The translations under genes were made by a program, and so were the position numbers. DNA of 64,000 nt from CAZOZZ01 sp965262425. Its GTDB lineage: Bacteria > Acidobacteriota > Terriglobia > 20CM-2-55-15. A model generated the notes under the pieces. That model saw only the letters and a list, made by a program, of their open reading frames with translations. It did not search any database and had not been told where the DNA came from. The DNA lies in NCBI GenBank assembly GCA_965262425.1, contig OZ253536.1, positions 1,178,001 to 1,242,000 on the forward strand, in the 5' to 3' direction. Position 1 is the first letter of the stretch, and each line of letters opens with the position of its first letter. Below are positions 25,871 through 35,128 of the stretch, piece by piece.

Positions 25871-26791
25871 ATGTCGAGCGCTACGGTTATCGAAGTTTCG
25901 AATCTGAGGAAGTCATACGGGTCGACCGTCGCCGTCGATGACGTGTCGTTCAAGGTACGGGAGGGCGAAATCTTCGGCCTGATCGGACCGAACGGTGCAG
26001 GGAAGACCACCACCATGGAGTGTGTGGAGGGGATCCGCCGGGCCGGGGGTGGATCGATCTCGGTCCTGGGTCTGGACCCTCATAGAGATAGCTACGCGCT
26101 GCACAGCCGGGTCGGCGTGCAACTCCAGGAAGCGCAACTTCAGAAACGAATCAAGGTCTGGGAGGCGATCGATCTCTGGTCGTCGCTGTATCCGGGAAGC
26201 GTGTCGGGCGATGCGCTGCTTGAGCAGCTGGGTCTCACCGAGAAGCGGAACGCGTGGTTCATGACCCTTTCGGGTGGCCTGAAACAGCGGTTGTTCGTTG
26301 CCCTGGCACTCATCAACGACCCCGAGGTCGTGTTTCTGGACGAGCTCACGACGGGGCTGGACCCGCAGGCACGGCGAGCCATCTGGGGACTGGTGACCGA
26401 CATTCGCGACCGTGGCAAGACGGTTTTCCTGACCACGCACTTGATGGAGGAGGCCGAACGGTTATGCGACCGTGTGGCGATCATCGAGCACGGCAGACTC
26501 ATCGAGATGGACACGCCGGCGGCTCTGGTCCGCAGGCATTGTCCGCAAAGACGCGTCGTGTTCTCCTCGGAAAGTGTTGGCAATGCGGACGTCCTGCAGA
26601 AGATTCCTGGATTGCAGTCGGTGCGAAGTGAAGGCATGGCCTACACCGTCCTCGGAGAAGGTGAAGACTTCGTCACCGACGTCATTCGGTTCATAGCCGG
26701 CGAAGGACTTCCGGTCCGTGATTTTCGGACGGTGATACCCACTCTTGAAGATGTATTTCTCAAACTGACCGGGCACGGGATAAGGGACTGA
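25871..26791 (+). CDS. ABC exporter ATP-binding protein (DrrA/CcmA type)
   Basis: The ATG at 25871 gives 306 residues, with MSSATVIEVSNLRKSYG as the normal start of the fold. Motifs are Walker A GPNGAGKTTT, Q-loop QLQEAQL, signature LSGGLKQRL, Walker B VVFLDELTTGLDP and the switch histidine in LTTHLMEEAERLCD. The C-terminal 80 residues match the DrrA-type regulatory tail (LEDVFLKLTG). It energises export by the permease encoded next, five bases after its stop codon. Such two-gene exporters move drugs, lipids or polysaccharide; nothing nearby fixes the substrate. Confidence 0.93.
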   Translation: MSSATVIEVSNLRKSYGSTVAVDDVSFKVREGEIFGLIGPNGAGKTTTMECVEGIRRAGGGSISVLGLDPHRDSYALHSRVGVQLQEAQLQKRIKVWEAIDLWSSLYPGSVSGDALLEQLGLTEKRNAWFMTLSGGLKQRLFVALALINDPEVVFLDELTTGLDPQARRAIWGLVTDIRDRGKTVFLTTHLMEEAERLCDRVAIIEHGRLIEMDTPAALVRRHCPQRRVVFSSESVGNADVLQKIPGLQSVRSEGMAYTVLGEGEDFVTDVIRFIAGEGLPVRDFRTVIPTLEDVFLKLTGHGIRD

Positions 26792-26796
26792 ACCGG

Positions 26797-27543
26797 ATGC
26801 TGCGCGGATTCTGGAAGCTGACCTGGTTGGAGATCAAGATCTTCGTACGCGAACCGCTGGGAGTTCTGGGAAGTGTCGTAATCCCGGTGGCGATGTTTCT
26901 CGTTCTCGGGCGTGCCCTCGGGTCCCGGTCCGGCAATTCCGACACCGCGTCCCGGCTGCTCAGTCAAGATCTTCCCATTTTCGCTTCTGTCTTTATCGCT
27001 ATGGGAGCGGCGATGTCGCTGGTTGCCATCGTGACGATCTATCGCGAGGGGGGCATCCTGAAACGGTTGCGGGCGACGCCGTTGCGTCCAACCACGATCC
27101 TCGGAGCCCACGTTCTGGTCAAGTTGCTGTTCACGAGCCTGTCGCTGTCTTTCATGGTTCTAGCCGGAAGGCGATTCTACCCGGTCACGATGGACCTCCA
27201 CCTGACCCGCTTCGCCGTCGCGCTGCTGATTACAACTCTCAGTATCATCTCGATCGGATTCGTGATCGCCAGTATCGTTCCGACCGCCAGGTTCGCCCAG
27301 CCTATCGGGAGCGTCATTCTCTATCCCATGTTGGCGATATCGGGAATCTTCGTGCCTCTGGAATCCATGCCGGATGGATTGCGCGCCTTCAGTAGCGTCC
27401 TGCCCCTGACCCACGGCGTGTCGTTGCTCCGGGGGGCGTGGGCGGGCGAGAGTTGGCTGGATCATCTGGGCAATCTGGGCGTGCTCGGCCTGACGCTGGT
27501 GGTGTGTACGCTCGTTTCCGCGAAGATCTTCCGTTGGGAATGA
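26797..27543 (+). CDS. ABC-2 type exporter permease
   Basis: The protein has 248 residues with about six transmembrane segments. They run from LGVLGSVVIPVAMFLVLGRA through SVFIAMGAAMSLVAIVTIY and a central pair to the final LGVLGLTLVVCTLVSAKIF. The conserved ABC-2 region REGGILKRLRATPLRP lies after the second helix, and GIFVPLESMPDGLRAFSSVL before the last. It forms the membrane part of the exporter whose ATPase gene lies immediately upstream. A family B repeat begins 14 bases after the stop codon and could act as a transcript end. Confidence 0.92.
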   Translation: MLRGFWKLTWLEIKIFVREPLGVLGSVVIPVAMFLVLGRALGSRSGNSDTASRLLSQDLPIFASVFIAMGAAMSLVAIVTIYREGGILKRLRATPLRPTTILGAHVLVKLLFTSLSLSFMVLAGRRFYPVTMDLHLTRFAVALLITTLSIISIGFVIASIVPTARFAQPIGSVILYPMLAISGIFVPLESMPDGLRAFSSVLPLTHGVSLLRGAWAGESWLDHLGNLGVLGLTLVVCTLVSAKIFRWE

Positions 27544-27556
27544 AGGCGCCCCCTGA

Positions 27557-27735
27557 GGGTCCGCTCAAGATTAACTTCACAGAATTGGCGCCCAGATTTG
27601 CGTCAGATTCGGTCGCGACCGATTGAGCAGACCGGAGGAATAGCCCGGCTATTTCGAGGATCTGCGATTGAGGAGCGGCCGAAGATGGCGTGAATCTGGT
27701 GATGCCAAAATGTGAAGTTAATCTTGAGCGGGCCC
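27557..27735 (-). repeat. MITE-like element, family B, copy 2 (179 bp)
   Basis: This is the inverted counterpart of the repeat at 10433-10631, with terminal inverted repeats GGGTCCGCTCAAGATTAACT and complement. It lacks about 20 internal bases present in copy 1. Its flanks are TGA and TTA, compatible with a 3-bp TNA target. It sits between the convergent ABC permease and SDR genes. Confidence 0.75.
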
Positions 27736-27743
27736 TTAGAGCG

Positions 27744-28499
27744 CTACAACACGCCCCCGAGTGCGACCCGGATGGCCTCTCCACTGACTCCGCTGGATTC
27801 CTCGGACGCGAGGAAGGCGATCACCTCGGCTACTTCCTGAGGTGTGGCCACGCGACCCGGCGGATACAATGCCGCCCGTTCCTCCCAGACCTGACCGGTC
27901 GTGACACCCCGGTCCTTCGCCTCCTGGCGGGCTGAACGTTCGGCCATCTCCGTCCGAACCCAGCCGGGCAAAACAGCGTTCGAGGTAATGCCGAATGATC
28001 CACCGTCCTCGGCGACTGATCGCATCAGCCCCAGCAGTCCGTGTTTGGAGCTGTTGTATGCACTCCCAGCGTGTTCGGCGACCAGGCCGGCCGTTGAACT
28101 GGTGTAAACCACGCATCCGAACCGGCGTTCGACCATTCCCGGCAATACAAGTCTCGAGAGATGGAACGGACCATCAAGATTGACCCGCATGGTCTCGCTC
28201 CAAACGTCCGGTTCCTGTTCCCAGACGACCCGTTCGTGCGCGGAGCCGATTCCGTGGTTGCACACCAGGATCTCAATGGGCCCCAGTCGTTGCTCTGCCT
28301 GGGTGACCGCGTGCGCACAGCCCTCTGGAGTTCCCAGGTCCGCCACCGAATACTCGAGCCCGACTTCCGCCAGATCCTGCTGGCTTCGCCCGACGCAGAT
28401 CACTCTGGCTCCATGAGACGCCAGAAGCTCCGCGGCGGCCCGCCCTATTCCGCGGCTCCCGCCCGTGACCAGGGCTACCCGCCCTTCGACTCCAGCCAT
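27744..28499 (-). CDS. SDR family NAD(P)-dependent oxidoreductase
   Basis: This classical short-chain dehydrogenase has 251 residues. The cofactor motif is TGGSRGIG at residues 13-20, followed by NHG at about 89. The catalytic set is Ser in YTSSTAGLV and YNSSK (Tyr and Lys), followed by VLPGWVRTEM. An Arg after the glycine motif (VGRSQQDL) suggests NADP, but this is weak. The end FLASEESSGVSGEAIRVALG matches family members with substrates such as beta-hydroxyacyl groups or sugars, which cannot be decided here. The damaged permease gene lies just upstream on the same strand. Confidence 0.9.
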   Translation of the reverse strand: MAGVEGRVALVTGGSRGIGRAAAELLASHGARVICVGRSQQDLAEVGLEYSVADLGTPEGCAHAVTQAEQRLGPIEILVCNHGIGSAHERVVWEQEPDVWSETMRVNLDGPFHLSRLVLPGMVERRFGCVVYTSSTAGLVAEHAGSAYNSSKHGLLGLMRSVAEDGGSFGITSNAVLPGWVRTEMAERSARQEAKDRGVTTGQVWEERAALYPPGRVATPQEVAEVIAFLASEESSGVSGEAIRVALGGVL

Positions 28500-28520
28500 G
28501 CTTCACACACTCCTCTTGGC

Positions 28521-29830
28521 CTACTCAAAACGCAGCGCGGTAACCGGATCCACTCGTGTGGCCCGCAACGCCGGGATGTAGGACGCCAGCATCGAGACGG
28601 CGGACAGGACCAGGGCCACTCCGCCGAACACGACCGGGTCGAGCGCGTCGACGCCCACAAGGAATGTACCCATCACCCGGGTCAGTGCGATCGAGGCGAC
28701 CAGTCCAACAACCACTCCGATCAGAGCCAGCGTCAGTCCCTGCCGGACGACCAGCGCCATCGCATCGCCGGACTTCGCACCCAGCGCCATCCGGAGTCCG
28801 ATCTCGTGAGTTCGTTGACTGACGGAGAACGAAATGACGCCGTAGACGCCGATGCCGGCCAGGAACAGCGCGAGGGCCCCGAAGACGGCCACGAGCCACG
28901 CGCCGATACGGGGCAGCCACATGGAGTTGTTAAGCACCTGGCCCATCGGCGCAATGCCCGTGATCGGAAGGTTCGGGTCGAGGCGACGTACGATGGTTCG
29001 TACCTCGCCTGCGACGCTGGTGGGCCCACCTCGAGTGCGGATGAAGGCGCTCATGATCACTTTCGCGTCACGGTAGCTCTGCTGGAGCGGCAGGTAAGCG
29101 AAGGGCTGGGGATCTTCGGCCAGTTGGTTGTACTTGGAGTTGGCGGCGATACCGATGATCTCGACCGGCGCGTCGTCTCCATAGAATGTGAAGCGGCGTC
29201 CCAGCGGCTCCTCACCGGGCCAGAATTTGTCCGCCATCGTTTGGTTGACGATGACGTAGTCGGGTCCAACACTGTTGCTGGTCGCCTTCGGCCCGACCTG
29301 GCTGAAGTCGCGGCCCTGTAACAGGGAGATGCCCATCGTTGCCAGGTAAGCCGGTCCGATCGTGCTGGTGCCGACGAGTATTCCGTCTTCAGCCTCTCCC
29401 CAGGTGTGATGTCGTCGTCTGGTTCTATCAGCCGTCCAAATGCCGGTGTTATCTCTATTGTTTTGAAATAATTTCCCGTGACGATTTCGCCTAACGCTTG
29501 CGCTGGTTCGTCTCGTGTCCCGATGTTGAAGATCATCTGGGTGTAGGCGAGCAGTTCAGAGAACACCTCGTTCTCGTCCCTGAAGTCGAGGTAGTTCTCA
29601 CCCGACACGCCGAGGAACCCCGGGTTCTTTTCGTCGCTCGTGAAGACCGACACCAGCCCGTCGGCATTGGCGAACGGCAGAGGCTTGAGAAAAATACCGT
29701 TGACGAACGTAAAGATCGCAGTCGTTGCCCCGATGCCGAGAGCGAGGATCAGCGTCGCGACGATCGTGAACCCCGGACTTTTGGCAAGAGTCCGAAGCCC
29801 GTAGCGGATGTCTCGGTAATAGTCTTCCAT
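28521..29830 (-). pseudogene. MacB-type permease with large internal deletion
   Basis: The N-terminal part (MEDYYRDIRYGLRTLAKSPG, first transmembrane segment, then GVSGENYLDFRDENEVFSEL to FGRLIEPDDDITPGE) is normal for ADOP/MacB proteins. It then shifts directly into the late part of the protein in another frame: GILVGTSTIGPAYLATMGIS, LLQGRDF and the last FtsX domain ending ALRATRVDPVTALRFE. The whole middle, including the central transmembrane cluster, is missing; relatives are about 800 residues. The junction lies near 29390. Both pieces stay open but cannot form a working permease. No element is seen at the junction, so it is a simple deletion. Confidence 0.8.
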
Positions 29831-29956
29831 TTCTTGTTCCCCGTTTCAGTTCAAGAGGCGACGTCGGTTCGAGCCGTAGGCGTTCGGTCCACCGTCGGAT
29901 GTTAGCAGGATTGCCACAAGTGTGCTTACGTCAATCCGGCGCCCCTTGTTCCAAAA

Positions 29957-30090
29957 GCGTGTCGGGGTGGCCGTCCTTGGCCACCCGCCCGACAGGACGA
30001 CAAACCCGCCGAAAGCGAATCCAGGCCAAAGAGCAATGTTCATAAATTTCGTCAACCCGCGGGCGCCTACGGAGGGACGCCCCGACACGC
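29957..30090. repeat. Short intergenic inverted-repeat element, family C, copy 2
   Basis: It starts GCGTGTCGGGGTGGCCGTCC and ends GGAGGGACGCCCCGACACGC. The outer 11 bases are perfect inverted repeats. It is related to the segment at 22938-23050, with the interior diverged. Confidence 0.65.
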
Positions 30091-30221
30091 TGTCCCCCCT
30101 TGATAGTGTCCGGAAATCGTCATCCCAGGTAACCAAAACGATCAAGCGAGTGTCTCACCTACGTTGGCGCAGAGGCCGATACGGCACACGGTTCGGAAGT
30201 GACAGAAAGGGAGGAAGCAAC

Positions 30222-30680
30222 ATGGAGCGAGCGCTCGAAGAGCAGTCTTTGGGAGTGAGGCTGGGTCGGAATGTGTGGAGTGTCACAGTGGGGTTCGTTG
30301 TGATGTTCATGCTCGCGGCCCTGGCCTTCATAGTCATCGCATTCAGTTTTCCGCCGTCCTATCGCATTCCCACTGGCCAGCCTCCACCCGTCTGGATCAC
30401 ACAGACCTATGCCGTCACTCTCGTATTGGCCTCCATACTGGGCGGATACATAACGGCTGGCATGGGAAGTAGGCGGAATCTTGCGAGTGTATTCATCCTC
30501 GCTTTTTGCTGGTTCATGGTTTCCCTCTTCTTCTGGCGTGGGGAAGCCAACCAAATGGCGTTCGAAGTGATCCGAATGGGCGTCAATGCGGGGCTCGTCA
30601 TTTTGGGCGGACATCTTCAGATCTACAGGCATACATACCGGCTCCAAGCTAGCTCCAAGACGTCCACCGTCACTCGGTAG
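30222..30680 (+). CDS. Small membrane protein of unknown function
   Basis: The ATG is preceded by GGGAGG, giving 152 residues. There are four predicted transmembrane segments (VGFVVMFMLAALAFIVIAF, TYAVTLVLASILGGYITAGM, LASVFILAFCWFMVSLFFW and IRMGVNAGLVILGGHLQIY). The segment between the first two, SYRIPTGQPPPVWIT, is probably on the outside. I recognise no family. It stands alone after a family C repeat, and the strong ribosome site makes expression likely. Confidence 0.75.
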   Translation: MERALEEQSLGVRLGRNVWSVTVGFVVMFMLAALAFIVIAFSFPPSYRIPTGQPPPVWITQTYAVTLVLASILGGYITAGMGSRRNLASVFILAFCWFMVSLFFWRGEANQMAFEVIRMGVNAGLVILGGHLQIYRHTYRLQASSKTSTVTR

Positions 30681-31060
30681 CGCCCGGCGGCAGGCTCCGA
30701 CCCGTCCGTAAACCCGGGATGGAGGTCAACCGCTGATGAAAACTGACTCTCAATGGCCCGCCGGGCTGCCCAGGCAAGTGCCGATTGTTATCCCTTGTGA
30801 ATTCGGGGACGGAGGCACAATTTTCGCAAACCCTCTTGTCACTCGAAAAAGTTCGACTGATGACCGCGAGTCTTGCTCTGCGGCTTACGCCTGTTTAGAG
30901 TTGAAGCCTCAATTCATTCCACCAGGGGAGGCGGGCGTTGGCGACTAAGTGTACTTGGACCTGGACCGCGGGGAAGCGATCCTGCCCGAGAGACGGCTGG
31001 GACGGAACTGCCCTGTGTTACTTGCACGATAATCGGCCCGATAAGGCCTCGAATTCGGTA
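30681..31060. other. Intergenic region with possible small Cys/His segment
   Basis: Most of this holds nothing clear. From a TTG at 30938, preceded by GGGGAGG, the frame reads MATKCTWTWTAGKRSCPRDG and then ALCYLHDNRP, a C-x-W...C-P-R...C..H pattern seen in short zinc-binding segments. It then runs in frame into the signal peptide of the next gene. So either the next protein has a longer N-terminus, or this is a remnant of a small zinc-binding protein. Confidence 0.4.
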
Positions 31061-31438
31061 ATGCCACATAACGCACCGAGATCACTCACCACATTCGTAG
31101 CTATTCTCATGTCAGTTGGTCTATTGCCGACAGCTGCCAAGAGTCAGGCCAACGACTTTGCTGAGGCAATCCAGACACTCGCGCCAAACAGCACGCTCCC
31201 TGATGACTTCATAACGACCTACATCGACATCCCTGATGTCAGCCTGATCGCCGAGTTTTCAGAAACGACACTCCGTGAGTTCTGGACTGAGAACACTATT
31301 CATCATTTGGCCATATCCTATACGGCGGGCCCGTGCTCTGATGTGCTGTTCGTCACTCTCGATGACCACGGTGACGTCATCGACTATCAGCAGATCCTGC
31401 GCGGCTGCGATATGGATGGCGGGGGGGGACAGACATGA
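31061..31438 (+). pseudogene. YARHG-domain exported protein, N-terminal part before a poly-G frameshift
   Basis: The ATG at 31061 starts a signal peptide (LTTFVAILMSVGLLPTAAKS) followed by a domain with LREFWTENTIHHLAISYTAG and DVLFVTLDDHGDVIDYQQIL. At a run of eight G residues (about 31421-31428) the frame shifts and stops at TGA. With seven G residues the frame would continue as MDGGGDRHEGYDYTIRNEV into the next part. This is either phase variation, a mutation or a sequencing error in a homopolymer. The function of the N-terminal domain is unknown. Confidence 0.65.
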
Positions 31439-32378
31439 AGGATACGACTACACCATTCGGAACGAAGTCATAGAACGGGCCCACCACGTCGAAGAGGTCA
31501 TTAGCGACGACCCTGACGCCAGCCTGGACGAGAACGAAACGCGGTCATATACCTACTACAGCTACTTCGAGATTCGCTCCGACGGACACGTCACCCCTCT
31601 ATCACTACCGGACGAAGTAGATTCTCGACGATCCTACATGCAGGCTTCTCAACGACTATTGACGCCAGAAGAGCTGGCGTTGATGGAACCCGAGAATCTG
31701 CGCTTGATGAGAAACGAGGTATTCGCGGCCTACGGGCATATCTTTGATTCCCGTGACCTGCAGGAACATTTTCGCGCTCAGCCTTGGTACGACCCCACCA
31801 GCGATGCCACCCATCGCCTGACCGACATCGAAAAACGTAACATCCAGTTGATAATGCGAGCGGAAAACAACATCGCAGGGCTGCCAATACAGTGGGTCGC
31901 CGAATGGAGATGTCCTCCTGTTCAGATCCGACAAGGGGATTCACGCATCTTGTATGCCTTCCTTGCCCTGTGCGCAACTGCCGCGGGCGCTGCGGCACAG
32001 ACCGATAGTGAATCAGAAGTGGTTGCGGTACGAGGGGCGTTTCTGGACTACGTCGAGGCAGTGAACGAAGGCGATGTCGAGGCGATTCGGGAACCCTATT
32101 TCCGAGGGGCGGTCAGCAATTTTGACCGGCGAGGCGGTCGGCTACTGGCAGTCACTTCCGAAGACTCCGAAGCCGACCTGGGGGACCTCGTCGATTTTGA
32201 CCTGATGTCGGGTCAGGAGATCCGCGTTCTCGACGACGATCTGGACGTGTTTGTCTATGGGGACAGCGCCGTGGTGACGGGCTACTGGATCGGCCGGCAT
32301 AAATCGCCAGGAGAGATCGCGGATTTCGGCTTTTCGCTTTTCATCGGTCTGGGTGAAGGACAGTGGGGAGTGGCGTGA
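31439..32378 (+). pseudogene. YARHG domain plus SnoaL/DUF4440-like domain, C-terminal part
   Basis: This continues the upstream part in the shifted frame. It carries a YARHG domain (LRLMRNEVFAAYGHIFDSRD, LQEHFRAQPWYDP, LTDIEKRNIQLIMRAE), a small extracellular domain of unknown function. A hydrophobic, signal-like stretch (ILYAFLALCATAAGAAAQ) follows, and then an NTF2/SnoaL-like domain (VRGAFLDYVEAVNEGDVEAI, GDSAVVTGYW). The internal signal suggests that two genes were fused. Near 32370 a second shift occurs: the adjacent frame reads GEWREAHRHSSF, the expected end of such a domain, and runs to a TAG made by the IS630 insertion at 32476. Confidence 0.65.
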
Positions 32379-32477
32379 AGCACATCGCCACTCGTCATTT
32401 CTACAAACCCAACAGTCGGAACCACTGCTGCGACCCATCCCGGTCGCGCCTCCTTCTCCCGCACCATCCCCACCCTA

Positions 32478-33628
32478 GTGGTCCCCGTCAAACAGACTGT
32501 AACTTATCGAGCTTCTTTCGGGCACGTTGAACTTTTTCAAGAATATCGGAAGCCGTTGCGGTCCAAATGAAGGGCTTCGGGTTCTGATTGTGACCCCCGA
32601 CATATTCCTCCACGGCCTGGATTAGCTCAGGAACCGAATGGAAAACCCCGCGCCGAAGCCGTTGTTCGGAAAGATCCCGGAAGAAGCGTTCGACCATGTT
32701 CAGCCAGGATGCACTGGTCGGTGTGAAGTGCACATGAAAGCGCGTGTTGCGCTTCAACCAGTTGACGACTTTCTGATGTTTGTGCGTGGCGTAGTTGTCG
32801 CAAATGATATGGATCTGTTTGTCTTTCGGCACGGAACGTTTGATCTGATTGAGAAACCGGATCCATTCCTGATGACGATGCTTCGGCATACAGGTCCCGA
32901 TAATCGAGCCGTCCAGCGTATTGAGCGCGGCGAACATCGTGGTCGTCCCGTTGCGTTTGTAGTCGTGGGTGAGGGTGCCGCACCGCCCCTTCTTCAGAGG
33001 TAACCCGGGTTGCGTGCGGTCCAGGGCCTGCATCTGGCTCTTCTCATCGCAGGACAAAACAATGGCGTTTTCCGGAGGGTTCAGATACAAACCGACCACA
33101 TCCTCCAACTTCTCGACAAATTGTTTGTCGTTGGAAAGTTTGAAGGTGCGTGCCAGATGAGGCTTCAAGCCATGAGCCCGCCAGATTCTCCCTACCGTGG
33201 ACTCGCTGACGCCGGTTGCCCTGGCCATCAAGGACCGGCTCCAGTGCGTGGCGTTCGGAGGCTTCCCTTCGACCGTCTTCTTCACGATCCGGGCCCGCTT
33301 CCGGCGGCCGATCGAGGGAATCCGTCCACTGCGGGAAGCGTCCTTTTCGATTCCCCCGAGGCCATCTTCAACGAAACGATCGCGCCAACGTCCGGCCTTT
33401 TGACGAGTGATGTCCAACTTGGCAGCGATCTCCTGATTGTCCAGACCCCCGGCGGCCAGCAAGACAATTCGAGATCGTTCCGCCAACCGGACCGCCACAC
33501 TGCGGCTTCGGCTCAGTCGCTCCAGTTCCTTCCGCACAGGAATGTCCAATTTAATCGTCGGTGCTCTCCTCATATATACTCAGACGTAGGAAAGCTGAAT
33601 AAGTTACATTAACTGTGACGGACTACAC
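32478..33628 (-). mobile_element. IS630 family element, copy 1
   Basis: The 1151-bp element is flanked by TA on each side, the IS630/Tc1 target duplication. Its ends are imperfect inverted repeats (GTGGTCCCCGTCA and GTGTAGTCCGTCA). Two more copies of identical length lie at 33942-35092 and 49574-50724. Confidence 0.9.
32488..33573 (-). CDS. IS630 family transposase, copy 1
   Basis: The 361-residue protein starts MRRAPTIKLDIPVRKELERL. The N-terminal half holds the HTH region (NQEIAAKLDITRQKAGRWRD, VSESTVGRIWRAHGLKPHLA). The DDE_3 core follows: VLSCDEKSQMQALDRTQP, HIICDNYATHKHQKV and PTSASWLNMVERFF supply the D-D-E residues. It is intact and appears identical in protein sequence to copy 3, so the element was probably active recently. 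It cuts and pastes the element at TA sites. Confidence 0.95.
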   Translation of the reverse strand: MRRAPTIKLDIPVRKELERLSRSRSVAVRLAERSRIVLLAAGGLDNQEIAAKLDITRQKAGRWRDRFVEDGLGGIEKDASRSGRIPSIGRRKRARIVKKTVEGKPPNATHWSRSLMARATGVSESTVGRIWRAHGLKPHLARTFKLSNDKQFVEKLEDVVGLYLNPPENAIVLSCDEKSQMQALDRTQPGLPLKKGRCGTLTHDYKRNGTTTMFAALNTLDGSIIGTCMPKHRHQEWIRFLNQIKRSVPKDKQIHIICDNYATHKHQKVVNWLKRNTRFHVHFTPTSASWLNMVERFFRDLSEQRLRRGVFHSVPELIQAVEEYVGGHNQNPKPFIWTATASDILEKVQRARKKLDKLQSV

Positions 33629-33869
33629 TAGGACACCTAGGACAGCTAGGACAGGGTGGGACGCCAGCGCCTCTTAATCAGGCGTTTCAGGCTAGGTTTC
33701 ACAAGCTCACCTTTCATTGACCCCAATCCTCTGCTTAAGTATGATTCCACCAATTTCTCAAACCCAACGGCAGGTAATGCACAGTGGGTCCAGACGGGTC
33801 GCGCATCACTGCCAATGACCTTGTGAGTTCCGTTGTGACCCGGGCACGGCAGAACCGGGGACAAATCAC

Positions 33870-33941
33870 ATGTTCTGTTCAAAATGTGGGGCTGAAAACA
33901 CGGAGTCGGCAAGTTCCTGCGAACAGTGTGGGGCAGCGCTA
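33870..33941 (+). pseudogene. Zinc-ribbon protein fragment cut by IS630 copy 2
   Basis: MFCSKCGAENTESASSCEQC then GAAL is a complete two-knuckle zinc ribbon (C-x2-C and C-x2-C). The frame then enters the IS630 copy. After the element the adjacent TonB-like sequence is one base out of frame with it, so the rest of this gene is not clearly identified. Confidence 0.6.
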
Positions 33942-35092
33942 GTGGTCCCCGTCAAACAGACTGTAACTTATCGAGCTTCTTTCGGGCACGTTGAACTTTT
34001 TCAAGAATATCGGAAGCCGTTGCGGTCCAAATGAAGGGCTTCGGGTTCTGATTGTGACCCCCGACATATTCCTCCACGGCCTGGATTAGCTCAGGAACCG
34101 AATAGAAAACCCCGCGCCGAAGCCGTTGTTCGGAAAGATCCCGGAAGAAGCGTTCGACCATGTTCAGCCAGGATGCACTGGTCGGTGTGAAGTGCACATG
34201 AAAGCGCGTGTTGCGCTTCAACCAGTTGACGACTTTCTGATGTTTGTGCGTGGCGTAGTTGTCGCAAATGATATGGATCTGTTTGTCTTTCGGCACGGAA
34301 CGTTTGATCTGATTGAGAAACCGGATCCATTCCTGATGACGATGCTTCGGCATACAGGTCCCGATAATCGAGCCGTCCAGCGTATTGAGCGCGGCGAACA
34401 TCGTGGTCGTCCCGTTGCGTTTGTAGTCGTGGGTGAGGGTGCCGCACCGCCCCTTCTTCAGAGGTAACCCGGGTTGCGTGCGGTCCAGGGCCTGCATCTG
34501 GCTCTTCTCATCGCAGGACAAAACAATGGCGTTTTCCGGAGGGTTCAGATACAAACCGACCACATTCTCCAACTTCTCGACAAATTGTTTGTCGTTGGAA
34601 AGTTTGAAGGTGCGTGCCAGATGAGGCTTCAAGCCATGAGCCCGCCAGATTCTCCCTACCGTGGACTCGCTGACGCCGGTTGCCCTGGCCATCAAGGACC
34701 GGCTCCAGTGCGTGGCGTTCGGAGGCTTCCCTTCGACCGTCTTCTTCACGATCCGGGCCCGCTTCCGGCGGCCGATCGAGGGAATCCGTCCACTGCGGGA
34801 AGCGTCCTTTTCGATTCCCCCGAGGCCATCTTCAACGAAACGATCGCGCCAACGTCCGGCCTTTTGACGAGTGATGTCCAACTTGGCAGCGATCTCCTGA
34901 TTGTCCAGACCCCCGGCGGCCAGCAAGACAATTCGAGATCGTTCCGCCAACCGGACCGCCACACTGCGGCTTCGGCTCAGTCGCTCCAGTTCCTTCCGCA
35001 CAGGAATGTCCAATTTAATCGTCGGTGCTCTCCTCATATATACTCAGACGTAGGAAAGCTGAATAAGTTACATTAACTGTGACGGACTACAC
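33942..35092 (-). mobile_element. IS630 family element, copy 2
   Basis: The 1151-bp element is flanked by TA on both sides and has the same ends and orientation as copy 1, 313 bases away. It separates a zinc-ribbon fragment from a TonB C-terminal fragment. Confidence 0.9.
33952..35037 (-). CDS. IS630 family transposase, copy 2
   Basis: This 361-residue transposase has the same HTH and D-D-E core as copy 1. It differs in only two visible residues (EKLENVVG for EKLEDVVG, and FYSVPEL for FHSVPEL). It is intact. The two direct copies could recombine and delete the 313 bases between them. Confidence 0.95.
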   Translation of the reverse strand: MRRAPTIKLDIPVRKELERLSRSRSVAVRLAERSRIVLLAAGGLDNQEIAAKLDITRQKAGRWRDRFVEDGLGGIEKDASRSGRIPSIGRRKRARIVKKTVEGKPPNATHWSRSLMARATGVSESTVGRIWRAHGLKPHLARTFKLSNDKQFVEKLENVVGLYLNPPENAIVLSCDEKSQMQALDRTQPGLPLKKGRCGTLTHDYKRNGTTTMFAALNTLDGSIIGTCMPKHRHQEWIRFLNQIKRSVPKDKQIHIICDNYATHKHQKVVNWLKRNTRFHVHFTPTSASWLNMVERFFRDLSEQRLRRGVFYSVPELIQAVEEYVGGHNQNPKPFIWTATASDILEKVQRARKKLDKLQSV

Positions 35093-35128
35093 TAGGTCCG
35101 AGCCCGCCCGCGTGTTCGAGGTGCCGAC

